Assembly: GCA_963837815.1 (NCBI GenBank)
Contig: CAWIOS010000012.1
Location: forward strand, 496,001 to 560,000
From: Fen-1273 sp963837815
Lineage (GTDB): Bacteria; Bacteroidota; Ignavibacteria; UBA10030; UBA6906
Reading direction: 5' to 3'
DNA: 64,000 nucleotides
Shown here: positions 9,649 to 19,600 of the stretch, piece after piece
Numbering within the stretch: position 1 is the first letter of the stretch
Layout of the letters: each line of letters starts with the position of its first letter
Position numbers and translations under genes: made by a program
Notes under the pieces: generated by a model
Seen by the model: only the letters and a program-made list of their open reading frames with translations
The model's database searches: none
Told to the model about the DNA's origin: nothing

Positions 9649-11877
9649 TCAGTGTGACAGATGCTTCATACTCCACATGAAACCGGGGTCGATATGCGGC
9701 TCGTTGCCGGCGTGCAGCTCCATCAGGCGGATTTTCTCGCCGAGAAGTTCGCCGAAATTCGTCCCGTACGTATGCAGCGTCTCTCCGTGCGCGGCCACCG
9801 GCATGAATGCGACGTCCGATTCCCGCCACAGCCGAAGGAGATCGCGCGCGTTCTGGAGCTCGCTCTGCACCATTTCCCGGCAGAGCGTCCTCCAGCGGTC
9901 CCTCCCGGGTCCCGGCGCGGCGCCGAGGTATCCGTGAACCGAGGCGGTCCACGCAAGCATGTTCCGGAGTGTCAGTGCGTACGACCGCCAGGCCCGAAGC
10001 CTGTCCCGCACGTCGGCAAACACCCGTCCCGCCTCCGCGGAGGGCGCACGCCGGAGGGCTTCGGCCGCGGCGGCGACAGCCTTCTCCAGGGGGGGAAAGA
10101 CCGCGATATCGAAAGCGCCCCCCTTCTCCAGAGCCTCTTCCACGGTCAAAAAGTTCCAGAGCATGTCGTTGTTCAGATCGACGCGGGCCGGATTGTTGAA
10201 CGTCGCCAGCATGTACCGTTCGTAGTACGCGCGCTCCCCCTCCGGGATCGCCCCGATGTCCGGAACGAAAGGCCGTACGCTGAGCCTGAACCAGGGGTAG
10301 GCAAACGTGCCGAGGGGAACGCCGGCGGGGAGCGAACGGACCGCCTCGTCCGCCAGGAGCCAGATCGCGACGAGATCCCGCGCACCGGACTCACCCGCCC
10401 ACGCGAGCGCGGCGCGCGCGAGTATCTCCCCGAGCGGCCGTGAGGGGAAAAACTGGAGGGACCGGATGACCTCGCCGTTGACGTCGAAAGGGGCAAGCGA
10501 GGGCGGGGCGGGAGAAGCAAGGACGCCGCGCACCCCGTCGCGGAGCGCGCGCGCGAGGCGTTCATGCAGAAGGACCGGCGACGGGACGCCGATCACGCAC
10601 GGGCATCCGGGATCCTCCCTCACGTGCATCCACGCACCGACAAAGTCGAGGACTCCCTGTTCCCGGCGCGAGACCCCGCCGGCGAACGACCCGAATGCCC
10701 CCGCATCGATGCCGTTGCCGAGGGACGACGCGATGTACCGCCGCTCGGCGCCGAAGGAGGCGATGTCGCAAATAAGCCGGAAGTCGGGGTTGACTGCCGC
10801 GCACTCATCGCGAAGAAGGCCGAGGTAGCCGAGGACGTTCCCGGCGGCCGCCCGCGCGATCTCGGCGTCGCTCTTCCATTCGCGTATCAGGTACGGCCCC
10901 CCGTTCCTCCCCGCATAGAGCGACGAGACGAATTCAAATCCCGCGCCGCTGTCATTCGTCCAGAGATGTATGAACCCGATCGCAGGGACCTCCCGCAGGA
11001 TGTTCCGGACAAGCTCACGGTAATGCTCCCGTACCGCGGGGTGGGCCAGGGCGAGTGTGTAGCGCGGGCGGAATGATTCGCGCGGGTGGTCAACGCGCGC
11101 GCCTCTGAGGTACGGATAGCGTTCCCAGAACGCCTCGGGCATCGACCGGGGGGAGTTGATGTGGAGGCCCGGGATGAGCCCGTAGCGTTCTGCGAGCGCG
11201 GCATTCGCCTTCAGCGCGGCGAGGTTCGCCGCCAGGTACTCCGCCGGGTAATACCCGCGGAGGAGCGTGCTGTCGACGAACTGGTCGAGATCCGGGCTGT
11301 AGTCGTAAAACCAGGAGTAGACGTCCCCGGGAGGCCCGCTTTCAAACGGAGGGCCGTCCGCCAGGCTGTTGACAGTGCAATGGGTGAACCCGAGGCGCGC
11401 GACATGACGGACGTACTCTTCGCCGGAAAAACCGCGGGAAGTGCGGAGACTCCCGACAAGAAAATCGCTCAGGTTTCTGAGCCAGGGGAAGGAGGGGCGG
11501 ACGGCGCGCACGGACCCGAATCCGGCCACGGTCCCGTCGAGCCACTCGTCGCGGACGAGGCAGAAGAGCGCATAGAGGGAGTGCGCCCGCGAAGCCGAAA
11601 GGACCCAGAGCCCTTCCTGCTCCATGCGAAGCTCCATCCGGAAGTCATCGGCGCCGGCATCCGGCGGGCCCGCCTCGACGTGGAGACGGGGTCCGGCCGG
11701 CGCCTGCTCTCCGGTGCGGAGGCACACGACTGACGCTCCCGCAGCCAGATCTTCCGCCGCGCACGCTGCGACCGTCTTCACGACCGGGGGAGCATCCTGC
11801 GCGCAGGTCACAAGCCGTATTCCGCTGAACGCCTCACGCAGCGTCCTCCCCCCGGAGGAACCGTCGTGCGCTGTCAT
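9649..11877 (-). CDS. Unclassified TIM-barrel glycoside hydrolase-like protein
   Basis: Large protein of 742 residues with no signal peptide. An N-terminal alpha/beta domain (about 1-110) resembles the non-catalytic domain before GH20- or GH67-type barrels. A barrel-like region follows, with PSFPWLRNLSDFLVGS, RLGFTHCTVNSLADG, YGLIPGLHINSPRSMPEAFW, GFIHLWTNDSGAGFEF and RLICDIASFGAE. The rest is a long helical C-terminal part. The acidic WTNDSGAGFE strand end is a candidate catalytic region. I do not recognise a family with a known activity. A TTG at 11928 also opens this frame, but the ATG at 11877 avoids overlap with the MetE-like gene and fits the domain start. It sits between the methyltransferase and the dioxygenase in one operon. 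Confidence 0.7.
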   Translation of the reverse strand: MTAHDGSSGGRTLREAFSGIRLVTCAQDAPPVVKTVAACAAEDLAAGASVVCLRTGEQAPAGPRLHVEAGPPDAGADDFRMELRMEQEGLWVLSASRAHSLYALFCLVRDEWLDGTVAGFGSVRAVRPSFPWLRNLSDFLVGSLRTSRGFSGEEYVRHVARLGFTHCTVNSLADGPPFESGPPGDVYSWFYDYSPDLDQFVDSTLLRGYYPAEYLAANLAALKANAALAERYGLIPGLHINSPRSMPEAFWERYPYLRGARVDHPRESFRPRYTLALAHPAVREHYRELVRNILREVPAIGFIHLWTNDSGAGFEFVSSLYAGRNGGPYLIREWKSDAEIARAAAGNVLGYLGLLRDECAAVNPDFRLICDIASFGAERRYIASSLGNGIDAGAFGSFAGGVSRREQGVLDFVGAWMHVREDPGCPCVIGVPSPVLLHERLARALRDGVRGVLASPAPPSLAPFDVNGEVIRSLQFFPSRPLGEILARAALAWAGESGARDLVAIWLLADEAVRSLPAGVPLGTFAYPWFRLSVRPFVPDIGAIPEGERAYYERYMLATFNNPARVDLNNDMLWNFLTVEEALEKGGAFDIAVFPPLEKAVAAAAEALRRAPSAEAGRVFADVRDRLRAWRSYALTLRNMLAWTASVHGYLGAAPGPGRDRWRTLCREMVQSELQNARDLLRLWRESDVAFMPVAAHGETLHTYGTNFGELLGEKIRLMELHAGNEPHIDPGFMWSMKHLSH

Positions 11878-11899
11878 TAATTCGGGCCGGTCTTCATGG

Positions 11900-12925
11900 T
11901 CAGGGAGCGCCGAGCTCCTTCCGGACAATCCGGGTCCCGTCGACCATCGCTCTCAGCTTCCCGAACGCGCGGTCGCGCGGCATGAACTTCATTCCGCAGT
12001 CCGGGCTTATCCAGAGTTTATCCGCCCGGACATGTTCGAGTGCGCCCCGGATCCGCGCGGCGACGACGTCCGGGGTTTCGATCGTTTCGTCCTTCACGTC
12101 GATGACGCCGACCACGATCTCCCTGTCGGAGGGATACCGGGAGAACAGATCGAGCCCCGCCCCGCCGGACACGGCGAATTCCATGCTTATCTGGTCGGTG
12201 CGCGTCTCGAGGATCGCCGGGAACAGCTCGTCGTATTGACCACTGAACAGCTTCTTGAGTTTGTAGTTCCCGTAGCAGGTGTGCAGCGCGATCTTCGCGC
12301 CGACCCCCTCCACAAGCCTGTTGAACGATTCGACGAGCCACCCCATGTCCTGCGGGTAGCCGACCCAGACCGGCTCGTCGATCTGTATGAAGTCGCACCC
12401 GGCGGCCACAAGGTCCTTCAGCTCTCCGTTCAGTATATCCGTCAGGTCGAAGACGAGCTCCCTGTCCGTCGCGTAAAACTCGTTCGTTGCCCTCTTGGCG
12501 AGCATCTGGGGGCCGGTCACGCAGACTTTCGTCCGCGCACGTGCGCATCCCCTGAGGAAACGGAAGTGTGCGTCCATCCCGAGCGGGCCTTTCCGGGTCA
12601 CCTTTTCCCGCACGACAGGATCGGGCATCTGCAGTGACGGGTCCAGGTTCCCTATCGGCTTCATCTTTCCCGACATGTCGAACCCGCCTATCCTCATGGA
12701 GAAGAAATTGACCATTGTCTCGCGGCGGAGCTCGCCGTCGGTGACGACGTCCACGCCCGCGACCTCCTGGTCCATGACGGCGGAACGCACCGCATTATCG
12801 TGCGCCTCCGCCAGATCGCCCGGGGCGAGCCCGCCCTGCCGGGCGAGATCCCGCGCCTTCTCGAGCCATGCCGGGAGTGAGTAGCTGCCGATGACAGTCG
12901 TCGGGAGAAGCGGAAGCCTGTCCAT
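11900..12925 (-). CDS. MetE C-terminal-domain-like zinc methyltransferase
   Basis: Stand-alone homologue (341 residues) of the catalytic half of cobalamin-independent methionine synthase. The zinc ligands are in place: H215 and C217 in LHTCYGN, E249 in SMEF and C310 in SPDCGMK. The substrate-site acid is in QIDEP (about 181-185) and TDGELRRE lies at about 62-69. Such core-MetE proteins transfer methyl groups to homocysteine or another thiol from various donors, or act in other thiol-alkylation chemistry. The N-terminal half of classical MetE is absent. It is the first gene of the left-arm catabolic operon and has a clear GGAGG before the ATG. That context suggests handling of a methyl group or thiol adduct from the substrate rather than general methionine synthesis, which is an inference. 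Confidence 0.85.
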   Translation of the reverse strand: MDRLPLLPTTVIGSYSLPAWLEKARDLARQGGLAPGDLAEAHDNAVRSAVMDQEVAGVDVVTDGELRRETMVNFFSMRIGGFDMSGKMKPIGNLDPSLQMPDPVVREKVTRKGPLGMDAHFRFLRGCARARTKVCVTGPQMLAKRATNEFYATDRELVFDLTDILNGELKDLVAAGCDFIQIDEPVWVGYPQDMGWLVESFNRLVEGVGAKIALHTCYGNYKLKKLFSGQYDELFPAILETRTDQISMEFAVSGGAGLDLFSRYPSDREIVVGVIDVKDETIETPDVVAARIRGALEHVRADKLWISPDCGMKFMPRDRAFGKLRAMVDGTRIVRKELGAP

Positions 12926-12951
12926 GCCTGTCCTCCGTGCCGCAACCCGGG

Positions 12952-12987
12952 AAAAAAATAGTCAGGGGGTAGCTCACCCTGACTATT
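12952..12987 (-). terminator. Rho-independent terminator after the PorV-family gene
   Basis: Read on the minus strand, an 11-bp perfect stem (arms AATAGTCAGGG and CCCTGACTATT, plus-strand 12957-12967 and 12977-12987) with a 9-nt loop is followed at once by seven T residues. It lies 31 bases beyond the PorV-family stop and would end the TonB receptor transcript. The MetE-like start codon is only 26 bases further on. Confidence 0.9.
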
Positions 12988-13018
12988 GTTTCTCAATCGA
13001 ACGGAAACCGCCGTACGG

Positions 13019-14059
13019 CTATTTCATCGCAAAGCTTATCGTGAAGCGATGAACGTCCTGCAGCGCCGAGAAGACCGTGTAGCAGTAATCGACGTTGATG
13101 ACGTACGTGTCAAACGGCACCCGTACGCCCACGCCGAAGGAGCCCCTTTCGAGTGTCGTCTGTATCGGGGCCCGCTGCGACGTCCCGTCGTCGATCCCGC
13201 TCCCCGTCAGGCCGAACCAGCTGTAGTTGAACTTCCAGCCTCCGCGGACGAAGAACGTGTTGTTGAAACCGAGTTCCGTGCCCGCATAGTAGTACTGCGT
13301 GCCGTCCTGCGGCTTCACGATGTCGAGCGCCAGGATCCACTTCGTGATCCCCGCGTCCACCGGCGACATGGAGGTGCCGATGCTGAACGTGAGCGGAATC
13401 GGAGAGGCGAAGTTGTAGAACTTCATGTCGCCTCCCAGGTTGTTGATCCGCGCCCCGACGCTCCATCCGAGGAGACCGATATTGTACACGGAACCCATGT
13501 CGAAGGCCACCGTCCCCGCACCCACGCCGTCAATGCTCTCGTGAATGTACTTCACCGACGCGCCGAGCGTGAGATACTCGGTGATGTACCGTGAGTACGT
13601 GATCTGCGTGAGCAGGTCCTGGTAGTTGTAGGTGGAGGAGGTGTTCATGTCCGTCACCTGCGACTCCAGCGTGGGGTCGGTGTACCCGTTGTCCCTGTCG
13701 GCGGTGATGCCGTTGATGCCGAACGACTGGAACCCGATGCCGATCGTCCCGACATCGGTCCAGTTGTAGCTGGCGGCGACGGCCTCCTGCGAGAGACCCC
13801 CGATCCAGTTGTTGTACGTGAAGGAGGCCTGTGCGGACTCATCCTTCAATGCAACGCCTGCGGGGTTCCAGAACATGTTTGTCGCGTCGTCGTTCATCGA
13901 CGTGACGGCCGATCCGAGAGCCGCCTGGCGGGCCCCCACACCGACCTTGAGGAAATCAGCGCTGTTGATTCCCGCCTTCAGCGTCTGCGCTTCCCCGGAG
14001 GTCGCGCACAGCGCCAGCAGGAAAACGGCGATGAGCGGTATGTTATAAATACGATTCAT
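13019..14059 (-). CDS. PorV/PorQ-family outer-membrane beta-barrel protein
   Basis: Protein of 346 residues with a Sec signal peptide (MNRIYNIPLIAVFLLALCATSGEA). It carries the family signature just after cleavage: FLKVGVGARQAALGSA, then NDDATNMFWNPAGVA. Alternating aromatic beta-strands continue to the end, which finishes in a phenylalanine-containing strand (HRFTISFAMK). Members of this family include PorV, which shuttles type-9-secreted proteins at the outer membrane, and FadL-like porins. It is the third gene of the receptor / secreted protein / barrel unit, 25 bases after the secreted protein, and a terminator follows. A role in presenting or releasing the neighbouring secreted protein is plausible but not shown. 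Confidence 0.88.
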   Translation of the reverse strand: MNRIYNIPLIAVFLLALCATSGEAQTLKAGINSADFLKVGVGARQAALGSAVTSMNDDATNMFWNPAGVALKDESAQASFTYNNWIGGLSQEAVAASYNWTDVGTIGIGFQSFGINGITADRDNGYTDPTLESQVTDMNTSSTYNYQDLLTQITYSRYITEYLTLGASVKYIHESIDGVGAGTVAFDMGSVYNIGLLGWSVGARINNLGGDMKFYNFASPIPLTFSIGTSMSPVDAGITKWILALDIVKPQDGTQYYYAGTELGFNNTFFVRGGWKFNYSWFGLTGSGIDDGTSQRAPIQTTLERGSFGVGVRVPFDTYVINVDYCYTVFSALQDVHRFTISFAMK

Positions 14060-14084
14060 TGTTCATTCCTCATCATTGGTGTGG

Positions 14085-16646
14085 TTATCGGAGAATCGCA
14101 AACTGGCCCACATGATTCCCCGTGGGCGATTGCACCACGTAAATGTACACCCCGCTGGCGACTTCGATGCCGTCCTTCGAGAACATATCCCAGAACACGC
14201 TTCCCTTGCTGGGGTCGTTGGAGACGAAGTTGATCACATCGATGATCTGGCCGGAGACATCGAGTATTGTGATCTTGCACTGGGGCGGAAGATTGTAGAA
14301 CACGATCTTGTGATCGTACACCTGCGAGCGGTTGTCGAAGAGCGCGGTCTTCTTGTACGGGTTCGGCCTGACCCCGATTCTGGAGACGTCCCCCCTGGGC
14401 GCAAGCGCCGAGGTGACAACCTGGGCGCCGCCGAGGTTTCTCAGCAGCGTCGCATTGCTCGCGGGATAGTTCGCGTTGTTGTACGCAAACGGGAATGTCA
14501 GGTACCAGAGCCCGTTGGCGCCGTTCCGGTTCGTGCTGTGCGTCTCGATCCTGCCGGTGACGTCGCCGCCCGGACCCGCAAATGTCCCTTCCTTGTACGC
14601 CGAGACATACCACCAGTACTGGAAGCCCAGGATCACGTCCTTGTCTTCGTACCTGTACCCGGAAGCGAACGACGAGGTTGCGGCGGGCGTGAGGGTCCCA
14701 AGATTCGCCTTGGGGATGACCTGAATCAGGTCCCACGTGCCCCAGGTATCGGGCTGGTAATTACCCTGCGTTGAGTTGGTGTTCGTCTTGGCGAACGCAT
14801 CGAACTTCGGATTGACCGGCTTGTAGAGGTTCGCGGGGCGCGTGCCGACTGTCATCTGCTGCTCATACTGGTCGACCACGCGGAACCCCTCGTTCAGCCA
14901 CGCGAGCTTTTTGAACTGGGATGATTTCCAGATCTTGTAGCCGGCGAACAGCGGGTCGGTCTCGGCCGACTTGTCCCATTCGACCGCGACGCTCTTGTTC
15001 AGCGTGTTCGAGATCTTCACGTTGGGGAGCGGCGGGGGCGTCGGGATCTGGAAGTTGCTCTGGTAGCAGAACCGTGCCGCCCGGACAGAATGCTGCATGC
15101 CTTCGAGCCTGTAGCCGGCCACCGTGGCAAGCACGATCGTTATCGATTCGCCGTGCTTCAGGGAGAACGGCCCCAGCCCGGTGAACATGTCATCGTCGAA
15201 GTTCTCCGTGTGGCTGCACCCCAGCGTCCATTTCCCCCACCCGGGCGAATACTTCGTCGCTGCATCCGCAGAACCATCTTCCCAGGATTGTTCGTCGAAG
15301 TGGTTTGTGCTCTTGTAGTCGCCTTTCGGCTGCAGCGGAGTCGCCGACACCTTGGGGACGAACGTCAGGGGATTCCCCTGGGTCCCGCTTGCGAAGAAGT
15401 TGGGATCGGGGTTCAGGTTCAGCGACGTGAAGTCCGTGTTGTGCGAGAGCTGACCGCCGTTCGCGTACCAGACTCCGGTCGAAATATAGAACATCTTCTC
15501 GGGATCGCTGAGAGAACCGGCCCAGTAGCTGCTCCCGGCCGACATATACCAGCCCCGCTGCGCGCCCGTGCCGATCGGGTCAGTCCCGAATATCGTCTGC
15601 TTCGACGGGAGTCCCGACGTGCTCTGCGCGCGGTTTGCGGGCAATGCACCCTCCTTCACATCGAGCATGACCCATCCGTGCCTCGTGTCCATGTAGTTCT
15701 TCGTGGTGCCGCCGAGGAACCCCATGTCAAAATTCCCCGGAGTCGGGGCGAGCGACGTGCAGCTCGGGATCATCATGCTGAACGCCCAGGGGGAGCCGCT
15801 TGAATCCTGATCGTTGATGAACCCGGCCTGACGTGCATAGATCGTCGGGACGATATCGTTGACGCAGCGGCCGCCGCATGCATAGCTCGAGATCGACATG
15901 TAGGACTGTTCCTCGATCTGGAATGCGAGCGCCTGGATGTCATGGGTGGTGATCCCGTTGTCGGCATTGCCGTCCATGTTCATGTCAAGGAAACCGGTGT
16001 TCGTCAGCTGGATCTCGACGATCACGTAGTCATTCAGGTTGTCCCAGTTGGGGGCGGCAAAACCGTGCGCGCGGAACTTGACGTCCACGCCCAGGTTCGT
16101 GGGCCACCCCGCCTCATACACGACATGCTGGCGTGTCGCATTGTCCACGAAGTACGGCTCGACGCTGTACTTGCGTGTCGGGTCAGTGGCGCCGAAGAGC
16201 GTCGATTTGTACGTGAGCTGCGCGAAGTTGGAGTAATTCCCCGACGGTCCCGCGTCGAGCGCAAAAAAGCTCGGGTTCGCGCTCGCCGGTCCCCTGTTCC
16301 ACGTTGTGTCGGGGTCGTAGACTTCCACGTTCATGTCCTTGAACCAGTAGGGCGTCATGTAAAATGCCGAAGGCCAGTGGGTCGCGGGTGTCGTCCATCC
16401 GCGGTCGAAATTCCCCATCTGGCAGAAACGCCGCACGCCGAGCGAAGTGTATGACGCAGCTTCGCTGTAGTTCGGCGTTGTCCCCTGGGGGAGAAACGAT
16501 TCCCAGACGTCTCCCGCACAGATCACGCCCGCACCCGGGTAGTTGAAGACCGAGGTTGCAGGAGCGCTCTGCGCCAGAAGTGACGTCGGGACGATCACCA
16601 GCGCCAGAAGGGCGCAGGCGATCATGATCTTCAGTCGGTTATTCAT
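14085..16646 (-). CDS. Large secreted protein with FN3-like region and C-terminal FlgD-like sorting/Ig domain
   Basis: Secreted protein of 853 residues (signal MNNRLKIMIACALLALVIV...LLAQ). The first 560 residues are an unrecognised beta-rich region with a DMNMDGNADNG calcium-loop-like motif. An FN3-like segment follows (KSVAVEWDKSAE, AGYKIWKSSQ). The last 85 or so residues (VRPNPYKKTALF ... ITILDVSGQIIDVI ... GVYIYVVQS ... GQFAILR) look like the FlgD-type Ig/type-A tail seen on type-9-secreted proteins. The ATG at 16646 is preferred over 16688 because it starts the signal peptide and has GAAAGG upstream. It sits between the TonB receptor and the PorV-family barrel, the place a SusD-like glycan binder holds in classical loci. 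It has no SusD features that I can see, so its binding role is inferred. Confidence 0.75.
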   Translation of the reverse strand: MNNRLKIMIACALLALVIVPTSLLAQSAPATSVFNYPGAGVICAGDVWESFLPQGTTPNYSEAASYTSLGVRRFCQMGNFDRGWTTPATHWPSAFYMTPYWFKDMNVEVYDPDTTWNRGPASANPSFFALDAGPSGNYSNFAQLTYKSTLFGATDPTRKYSVEPYFVDNATRQHVVYEAGWPTNLGVDVKFRAHGFAAPNWDNLNDYVIVEIQLTNTGFLDMNMDGNADNGITTHDIQALAFQIEEQSYMSISSYACGGRCVNDIVPTIYARQAGFINDQDSSGSPWAFSMMIPSCTSLAPTPGNFDMGFLGGTTKNYMDTRHGWVMLDVKEGALPANRAQSTSGLPSKQTIFGTDPIGTGAQRGWYMSAGSSYWAGSLSDPEKMFYISTGVWYANGGQLSHNTDFTSLNLNPDPNFFASGTQGNPLTFVPKVSATPLQPKGDYKSTNHFDEQSWEDGSADAATKYSPGWGKWTLGCSHTENFDDDMFTGLGPFSLKHGESITIVLATVAGYRLEGMQHSVRAARFCYQSNFQIPTPPPLPNVKISNTLNKSVAVEWDKSAETDPLFAGYKIWKSSQFKKLAWLNEGFRVVDQYEQQMTVGTRPANLYKPVNPKFDAFAKTNTNSTQGNYQPDTWGTWDLIQVIPKANLGTLTPAATSSFASGYRYEDKDVILGFQYWWYVSAYKEGTFAGPGGDVTGRIETHSTNRNGANGLWYLTFPFAYNNANYPASNATLLRNLGGAQVVTSALAPRGDVSRIGVRPNPYKKTALFDNRSQVYDHKIVFYNLPPQCKITILDVSGQIIDVINFVSNDPSKGSVFWDMFSKDGIEVASGVYIYVVQSPTGNHVGQFAILR

Positions 16647-16687
16647 ACGAATACCTTTCGTCCCTTGAAAGTGAGGGTTTATAATCA

Positions 16688-19600
16688 TTAGAGGTCAACC
16701 CGGATGCCGAAATAATACTCGCGCGGGATGTCATAGAACCAGCTCCCGTCGAGACCGATCGCGCGTTTGTACAGACCGGTCGGATCCGGTCCCGTCGCGA
16801 CGGTGTTGGCATAGTAGGGGTTCGTAAGCGTCGTCCCCTGTCCGTTCGTGGCCTCCCAGAGCTGGGCGCCGCTGGCGGTATTGTCGTAGCCGATGATGTT
16901 CGTCCAGTTGAATATGTTCTTCACCTCGGCGAATATCGCAAAACGCATGTTGTTGAACCGGAAGCCCTTCTCGAGTTTCAGGTCGACCATCTTGTTCCAT
17001 GGCGCGTTCCCGAACTCTCTCCCCGCCACGCGCGCATCCGTCGGGTAGTTGATCGGGTAGAAGAACCCGCTCTGGAACGTCCCGATGGAGGAGAGAATAA
17101 CGTCTTCGGGGAATTCCAGCGAGAGAAGGTACGTGATCCTGTGCGTCCTGTCGTAGCCGCCCGTCAGCGTGCTCTGGCTCCCCGAGACGTCGGTCTCGAC
17201 CTTGTTGTAGTACACGAAATCCGTGAAGGGAAGCGTGTTGTTGTACTTCGCGGAGTCCGCCGCGTTGAACAACGTCGGGTTCGATTTGGTGGCGTCGCCG
17301 CCGGTCCAGCTCGAAGCCTTGATGTAGGTGTACGCGTAGTTCAGACGGCCGCTGACTGTGGCAAGGTCGAAGTACTTTTGCCGCGCGGCCTGGAGGCTGA
17401 CTTCCACGCCGCGGGCATCGGCATACTGGCTGTTGAACCACATGACGGTCTGTCCGGTGGAGAGCTGTATCGTCACCGTCTGCGGTGAATAGTTCTGCAC
17501 GTCGCGCATGTACGCGGTGAAATTCAGCCCGAGTTTCCCCGGGAGGAACTCCCACTGCGCACCCAGCTCGTAGTTGGAGGACTTCGTCAGCTGCTGGCTC
17601 ATGCTGTTGAACTGCGGGATGCTCCCCGCCGCGCCGAACACGGTATAGAAGCTCGAGTAGAGGCGCGAGAACGGAGGAGGAATCGCCTGCCGCGAATAGC
17701 TGTAGAAAAGAGCCGCGGTCTCCGAGATCGGGTGGGACACGCCGATGCGCGGGGAGACGAACCACTGCGCGGGAACGTTGAACGAGTTGCGAAGCTCCAC
17801 GTTCGCGCGGCGGAGCTGGCCGTCCACCATGATCGTGTCGGGTGCGAACAGATTGAAGTAGTTTGCGTAATCCGGCGCCCTGGGATCAAAACGGTCCGCA
17901 CGGAGCCCGAGGTTGATCACCAGTCCGCCGTACTCCATCCGGTCGGAGGCGTATCCTGAAAGCTCCGTCGGGAAGAATTCCCAGTTGTCAACCATCAGGC
18001 GCGCCCGCGTATCCGTCGCGTCAGACCCGAGCATCGAGTTCCTGTTGATCTGGCTGACATCGTAGTACTTGAAGAGGAAACCTGCCTTGATCTGGTGATG
18101 GTAGTCCACCTGGCTCGTCAGGTCGCCCCTCACCGCGCGGGTGATCTGCTCCTGGTTCAGATAGATGAACTGCGGGCGCGTGATGAAGACCTGGCTGTTG
18201 CCGATGCCCATCGGGGTGTTGATCTGGCTCGGCCCGGCCTCGTCGCCGATGCGGAAGAATTTGCCGAGGTCCGTCCCCGCCTGGGAGACATACTTGCTTA
18301 TGGAGGCGGTGTCCGACAACGTGAGGAAGTCGCCCCCTTCATTGAGCGCACAGTAGCCGTCGCCGTTCCCGTCCGTGTAGCCGTAAATGCTGTGATGGAG
18401 ATTCTGGCTCACCTGCACTTCGTAGAACGTGGCCGGGGTGATGACCTGGGTCAGCTTGACGCTGCCTGTGTAATCGAGCGCCGCGTTCTTCGGGACGCCT
18501 TCCAGGAAATAGCGCATGTTGTCCCAGTACGCGGTATTCTTCCAGCCGAAGAGAAGCCCCTTGTCATCGAGGATGCCGAACGCGTTGATCTTTATCGAGT
18601 TCGTGATGTTATACGAGGTCTTCAGCGTGAAGTCCGCTTCCCTGTTCCTCTCGTTCGGGAAGTATCCGTGCGAATCGAGGTACTTGCCGGTCAGGAAGAA
18701 GCGCCATGCATCCGTGACGGCTCCGCCGATCGACCCGTTGAAATCGAGGAGAGGATGGTTGTTGTTGATGTACCGGCCGGGCGTGTAGACGTATTTGCCG
18801 GACCTGATGCTGTCGTTGATGATGTTCGTCGTCAGGCCTGCCGGGACCGCGACATGAGCGGCTTCGAGGGAATCCCTCGTTTGCCTGTTGCCGAAGAGGC
18901 GGGTATTCGTCGTGTTCTCATCGGCAAAGTAAATCGCGTCCAGGTTGTAGACGTCCGGTCCCGCGTAATGGAGCCCGTTAAACTGGCTCAGGCGCGCCTG
19001 GATGCTCCCGTTCAGGGGGCCGTTCCCTTCCTTCAGCGAGTAGTTGATCGTCCCCGCGGTCGCAGACTCATTCTCCGCGCCCGGGGCGCCGGTGTTCAGC
19101 GAGAACTGTTCGACCGCCGCAAAATTCATGTCCTCCGTGGTGTTCAGCTCTCCCACGTAGGGCCGCACGAGGCCGCCCGACGTCAGGAGGATGCCCTGGT
19201 TTGTCTGGTCGGCGGCGTTCTCGTAAAACTGGTTCGTGACATCGACCCCTTCGATGATCGTCTTTGTTTCCGTGATGCGTCCGCCGCGTACGAACCCGTT
19301 GAACGCGCTGGGGCTCGTGTTCAGGAGGTCCATGACCGTCACCGTCGGCAGTGCCCCGATTTCCTCGGATGTGACAGTCGTCTTGGTGGAGGTGCGGTTC
19401 TTGTCGACGACGCGCCTCTCCGCCGTGATGACCATCTCGCCGATCTGCACCTCCTGGCTCGTCAGCGTGATGTTCATCTCGAACGTCTGGTCCTGCACTA
19501 CCGTGATATCCTCGATCTTCAGCTTGCCGTATCCCACGGCCGAAGCCTGAAGTGCGTACGTCCCCGGGGGAACGTTGATAATATAGTAGCGTCCCTGCGC

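Noticed and set aside
11877..11928. TTG start at 11928 for the TIM-barrel gene
   Set aside because: It would overlap the MetE-like gene by 29 bases and add residues (SGRSSALPDHEDRPEL) that do not look like a domain. The ATG at 11877 is simpler.
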